Assembly (NCBI GenBank): GCA_002428895.1 | Contig: DIYC01000166.1 | Span: 715-9,230, forward strand | Length of the DNA: 8,516 bases | Direction: 5' to 3' | From: Burkholderiales bacterium UBA6064 | GTDB lineage: Bacteria > Pseudomonadota > Gammaproteobacteria > Burkholderiales > Burkholderiaceae_B | Shown here: positions 6,851 through 8,516 of the stretch, one piece after another | Layout of the letters: each line of letters opens with the position of its first letter | Position numbering within the stretch: the first letter of the stretch is position 1 | Translations under genes and position numbers: made by a program | Notes under the pieces: generated by a model | Database searches by the model: none | What the model saw: the letters and a program-made list of their open reading frames with translations, nothing else | What the model was told of the DNA's origin: nothing

Positions 6851-7894
6851 ATGTCAGCCGAACAAGAAAACCAACAACCAGCGTTGTTTGAATCTGAATC
6901 CGAAATATCAATTATTCCAGAGCGAATTCGAGTCCTGGCCAACAAAGCTCGTTTAAAGCAAGGCGCCGGTAAAATTGAAGAACTCACCCCTGATGAATTG
7001 CAAGATCGAGAAAAAGACTCAAATGCTCTAGTCAATATGGGCCGGAATTTAAGACGATCTAATCTACGATCTGATGAACACCCCAATGGCGACTTGTTTA
7101 TTGCCGATTTATTTGATTATGCGCTGAAAGATGATGGTGCTTCAATGGAAGCCCCTATTTTTTCATTGGCAACTCGACCCGACTTAAGAATATGGAAATG
7201 GGTCAGTAAAGACGGCCAAAAGTCTCTTGAAGTCACTCCCAGTGTCAAAGGCAGAGCAACCCAGCACGACAAAGACATTCTCATTTTTTTGATTTCTCAA
7301 ATGACTGAAGGGCTAAATCTAGGACGACCCGATGCAAAACAACGAACAGTTCGATTTTGTGTTTACGACTATTTAGTTAAGACCAATAAAAGTACGGGCG
7401 GCAAAGAATATCAACGGCTTGAAGAAAGTCTTGACCGGTTAGCAGGTACACGTATTAAAACAGACATTAAAACTGGTGGCGAACGAGTTAAAGAATCATT
7501 TGGTATTTTAGATGCCTGGCGTATCGTTGAAAAATCACCCAACAAACAAATCATGGTTGCTGTAGAAGTCACCCTTTCAAAATGGCTTTATAACTCCATT
7601 CAATCATTTGAAGTACTCACCATCGACTCCTTATATTTCAGACTCAGAAAACCTCTTGAGAAACGATTGTACGAAATTGCACGCAAACACGTAGGGAAAC
7701 AACAAGGCTGGAAAATCCAATTAGAACTACTCAAAGAAAAAACAGGGAGCAGTGCTGATCTGCGTGAGTTCAGAAGAATGATTAAAGAAATTGCCCAAGC
7801 CAACACAATTCCAAATTACTTACTTGTACTCGATGAAAACGACAATGCAATCTTTAAAATCAAAGATAAAAACAGGCTACTAGGGTTGTTATAA
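6851..7894 (+). CDS. repA: Plasmid replication initiator protein A (RPA family)
   Basis: This 347-residue protein is the probable origin-binding initiator of the plasmid. Residues 1-75 are polar and charged. From about residue 85 it matches the RPA initiator family: LFDYALKDD, APIFSLATRPDLRIWKW (about 101-117), KGRATQHDKDILIFLISQ (133-150), then VRFCVYDYL and a winged-helix-like segment EYQRLEESLDRLAGTRIKT (186-204). A second such domain follows, with LYFRLRKPLEKRLYEIARKH (261-280) and DLREFRRMIKEI. The ATG at 6851 is chosen because GGA lies 6 bases upstream; the adjacent GTG at 6848 would have too short a spacing. Iterons and DnaA boxes start 11 bp after the stop, as expected for an initiator with a downstream origin. 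The gene is AT-rich compared with the mobile element beside it. Family confidence is high; the plasmid incompatibility group is unknown. Confidence 0.9.
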   Translation: MSAEQENQQPALFESESEISIIPERIRVLANKARLKQGAGKIEELTPDELQDREKDSNALVNMGRNLRRSNLRSDEHPNGDLFIADLFDYALKDDGASMEAPIFSLATRPDLRIWKWVSKDGQKSLEVTPSVKGRATQHDKDILIFLISQMTEGLNLGRPDAKQRTVRFCVYDYLVKTNKSTGGKEYQRLEESLDRLAGTRIKTDIKTGGERVKESFGILDAWRIVEKSPNKQIMVAVEVTLSKWLYNSIQSFEVLTIDSLYFRLRKPLEKRLYEIARKHVGKQQGWKIQLELLKEKTGSSADLREFRRMIKEIAQANTIPNYLLVLDENDNAIFKIKDKNRLLGLL

Positions 7895-7904
7895 AACAAA
7901 TTTT

Positions 7905-7913
7905 TGTGGATAA
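7905..7913 (-). promoter_or_regulatory. Consensus DnaA box
   Basis: TGTGGATAA on the plus strand is the exact reverse complement of the DnaA box TTATCCACA. It lies 4 bp before the first iteron, the usual neighbourhood for host DnaA loading at an iteron plasmid origin. Confidence 0.8.
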
Positions 7914-7916
7914 CTC

Positions 7917-7977
7917 TCGTTATATTACCCACGCCCATTTCGTTACATCACCCACGAATTCTCGTTATATCACCCAC
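7917..7977 (+). repeat. Iteron triplet A
   Basis: The three copies are TCGTTATATTACCCAC (7917), TCGTTACATCACCCAC (7940) and TCGTTATATCACCCAC (7962). Variation is confined to two pyrimidine positions. They are likely RepA binding sites. Confidence 0.9.
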
Positions 7978-7991
7978 AGATGGATTTTAAA

Positions 7992-8010
7992 AGGCTTACC
8001 CATAAAGCCT
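7992..8010 (-). terminator. Hairpin between iteron triplets; possible minus-strand terminator
   Basis: AGGCTT (7992-7997) and AAGCCT (8005-8010) form a perfect 6-bp stem with a 7-base loop. On the minus strand the stem is followed by TTTTAAAA, giving a modest intrinsic-terminator shape. On the plus strand the following bases CTTAGAAGG give no T-tract. It could stop transcripts entering the origin from the right, or act as a cruciform or protein site. Confidence 0.4.
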
Positions 8011-8019
8011 CTTAGAAGG

Positions 8020-8028
8020 TTTTCCACA
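8020..8028 (+). promoter_or_regulatory. Relaxed DnaA box
   Basis: TTTTCCACA fits the relaxed DnaA consensus TTWTNCACA with one change from TTATCCACA. It lies between the iteron triplets. A weaker candidate, TTATCCATT, occurs at 8154-8162 in the AT-rich region. Confidence 0.55.
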
Positions 8029-8079
8029 GCTTAACAGTGCCTCCGTTCTGTTCAACTTGTGAGTAAATTACAAATCACG

Positions 8080-8140
8080 TCGTTACATTGCCCACAAGAC
8101 TATCGGTATATCACCCACAAACCTTCGTTATATTACCCAC
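8080..8140 (+). repeat. Iteron triplet B
   Basis: The three copies are TCGTTACATTGCCCAC (8080), TCGGTATATCACCCAC (8103) and TCGTTATATTACCCAC (8125). The first two each carry one change outside the variable pyrimidines. The third is identical to the first copy of triplet A. The step pattern 23/22 repeats that of triplet A exactly. Confidence 0.9.
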
Positions 8141-8252
8141 ACAACACTCAATTTTATCCATTATCTTCAATAAGCTACAAAGGATTTTTAGCGGTTAACA
8201 TATTTAACTATATATTTAACAAATTCTGTGTTCTTCTGTATCTACAAAGAAT
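8141..8252 (+). other. AT-rich tract next to the iterons, candidate DNA unwinding element
   Basis: This stretch is strongly AT-rich and carries two direct copies of ATATTTAAC (8200-8208 and 8212-8220), 12 bp apart, preceded by GGTTAAC. Short AT-rich repeats beside iterons are the typical place of strand opening in iteron plasmids. No gene is visible here. Confidence 0.5.
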
Positions 8253-8400
8253 AAAAGCCGCTGAATGCGGACTTGCTTCGAGCAAGCTCTTGCTTGTCTC
8301 GCATCGGGCTAACGTTCGCATCAAACAAGTTTGTTGCTCACTGGCCGACCGTCGTGCCGGTTCAGACGCGGTTTATTTGTTCAGCAAATCGGTGGCTTTT
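8253..8400. repeat. GC-rich fold-back island of unknown function in the origin region
   Basis: The outer arms AAAAGCC+GCTGAA (8253-8265, contiguous) pair with TTCAGC (8380-8385) and GGCTTTT (8394-8400). This gives 13 bp interrupted by one 8-base bulge. Inside are several small hairpins: CCGC/GCGG (8258-8270), CTTGCT-TCG-AGCAAG (8272-8286) with an alternative partner CTTGCT (8289-8294), CAAAC-AA-GTTTG (about 8322-8333), and ACCG/CGGT around 8347-8361. Base composition contrasts with the AT-rich DNA on both sides. It could be a structured RNA, a single-strand initiation site or a miniature mobile element; I cannot decide. Frames crossing it show no recognisable protein. Confidence 0.5.
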
Positions 8401-8412
8401 TGCAAGTAAATA

Positions 8413-8440
8413 TTCCTTAATAAATTTATTTATTAAGAAA
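8413..8440. repeat. AT-rich inverted repeat
   Basis: TTCCTTAATAAAT (8413-8425) and ATTTATTAAGAAA (8428-8440) are inverted copies with one mismatch in 13 and a 2-base centre. The lack of a GC-rich stem argues against a terminator. A protein-binding dyad or an easily melted cruciform is more likely. Confidence 0.55.
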
Positions 8441-8453
8441 CAGTCAAATTAAT

Positions 8454-8467
8454 TTTTAAATTTAAAA
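8454..8467. repeat. Perfect 14-bp AT palindrome
   Basis: TTTTAAATTTAAAA is self-complementary and lies 3 bp before the orphan iteron. It may be an operator or simply low-complexity AT DNA. Confidence 0.35.
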
Positions 8468-8470
8468 TAC

Positions 8471-8486
8471 TCGTTATATCAACCAC
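8471..8486 (+). repeat. Orphan seventh iteron
   Basis: TCGTTATATCAACCAC matches the iteron consensus with one change (AACCAC for ACCCAC). It has the same orientation as the others but lies 346 bp after the start of the last triplet copy. The right end of the window that follows holds AAGGA (about 8508-8512), a Shine-Dalgarno-like site. This iteron may therefore let RepA control a gene starting just outside the window. Confidence 0.75.
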
Positions 8487-8516
8487 ACTTATTTTATTTT
8501 TTGATTGAAAGGAATC

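Larger units (their letters stand above)
7917..8140 (+). other. Origin of replication core (oriV) with six iterons in two triplets
   Basis: Six direct copies of TCGTTAYATYACCCAC lie at 7917-7932, 7940-7955, 7962-7977, 8080-8095, 8103-8118 and 8125-8140. Within each triplet the steps are 23 then 22 bp, about two helical turns, so copies in a triplet face the same side of the DNA. Between the triplets lie an inverted repeat (7992-8010) and a second DnaA box (8020-8028). AT-rich DNA follows. With repA immediately upstream this is the probable replication origin. Confidence 0.88.

Noticed and set aside
6814..7806. Minus-strand frames opposite repA
   Set aside because: They are antisense shadows of a family-assigned initiator and lack start signals.
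7917..8140. CRISPR array
   Set aside because: The repeats are only 16 bp and degenerate, spacers are 6-7 bp, and there is a DnaA box and an initiator gene beside them. These are iterons.
8253..8400. Integron attC recombination site
   Set aside because: The length and fold-back shape fit loosely, but I could not find properly placed core sites (RYYYAAC and GTTRRRY) at the ends, and no integrase or cassette gene is present.
8059..8409. 116-residue plus-strand frame over the origin
   Set aside because: Its first part is translated iterons (repeated YITHKP-like words) and the rest crosses the fold-back island. It shows no family resemblance or convincing ribosome site.

Overview
The window looks like part of a proteobacterial plasmid, probably beta- or gammaproteobacterial. 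The grounds are an RPA-family replication initiator with iterons and DnaA boxes, a CzcICBA-type tripartite metal efflux operon, and remnants of IS3- and Tn3-family elements. No gene names a species, so the host stays open.

Layout, left to right. Positions 1-6001 are one tightly packed minus-strand operon. It reads czcI-like His/Cys-rich exported protein (5651-6001), TolC/CzcC-like outer-membrane factor (4318-5565), a small membrane-anchored His-containing periplasmic protein of unknown function (3743-4321), periplasmic adaptor (2628-3740), and an HME-RND inner-membrane pump (1-2617, C-terminus outside the window). Together the pump, adaptor and outer-membrane factor should form a proton-driven trans-envelope exporter of metal cations. 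The two His-rich accessory proteins are likely periplasmic metal binders. A MerR-type operator-like element (6006-6037) precedes czcI, but no regulator gene is in the window.

Positions about 6045-6751 are a junction of mobile-element debris. The 3' part of an IS3-family transposase abuts a 381-bp miniature Tn3-family element. That element has 39-bp inverted repeats differing at one position and holds only a frameshifted tnpA C-terminal remnant. Target duplications and the rest of the IS3 element are missing, so the junction was made by deletion or recombination, not by one clean insertion.

Positions 6752-8516 are plasmid backbone on the plus strand: repA (6851-7894) followed by an origin. 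The origin has a consensus DnaA box, two iteron triplets with identical 23/22-bp periodicity (7917-7977 and 8080-8140), a hairpin and a second DnaA box between them, and an AT-rich tract. After that come an unexplained fold-back island (8253-8400), two AT-rich palindromes and a seventh iteron (8471-8486). A Shine-Dalgarno-like AAGGA near the right edge suggests another gene starts just beyond the window.
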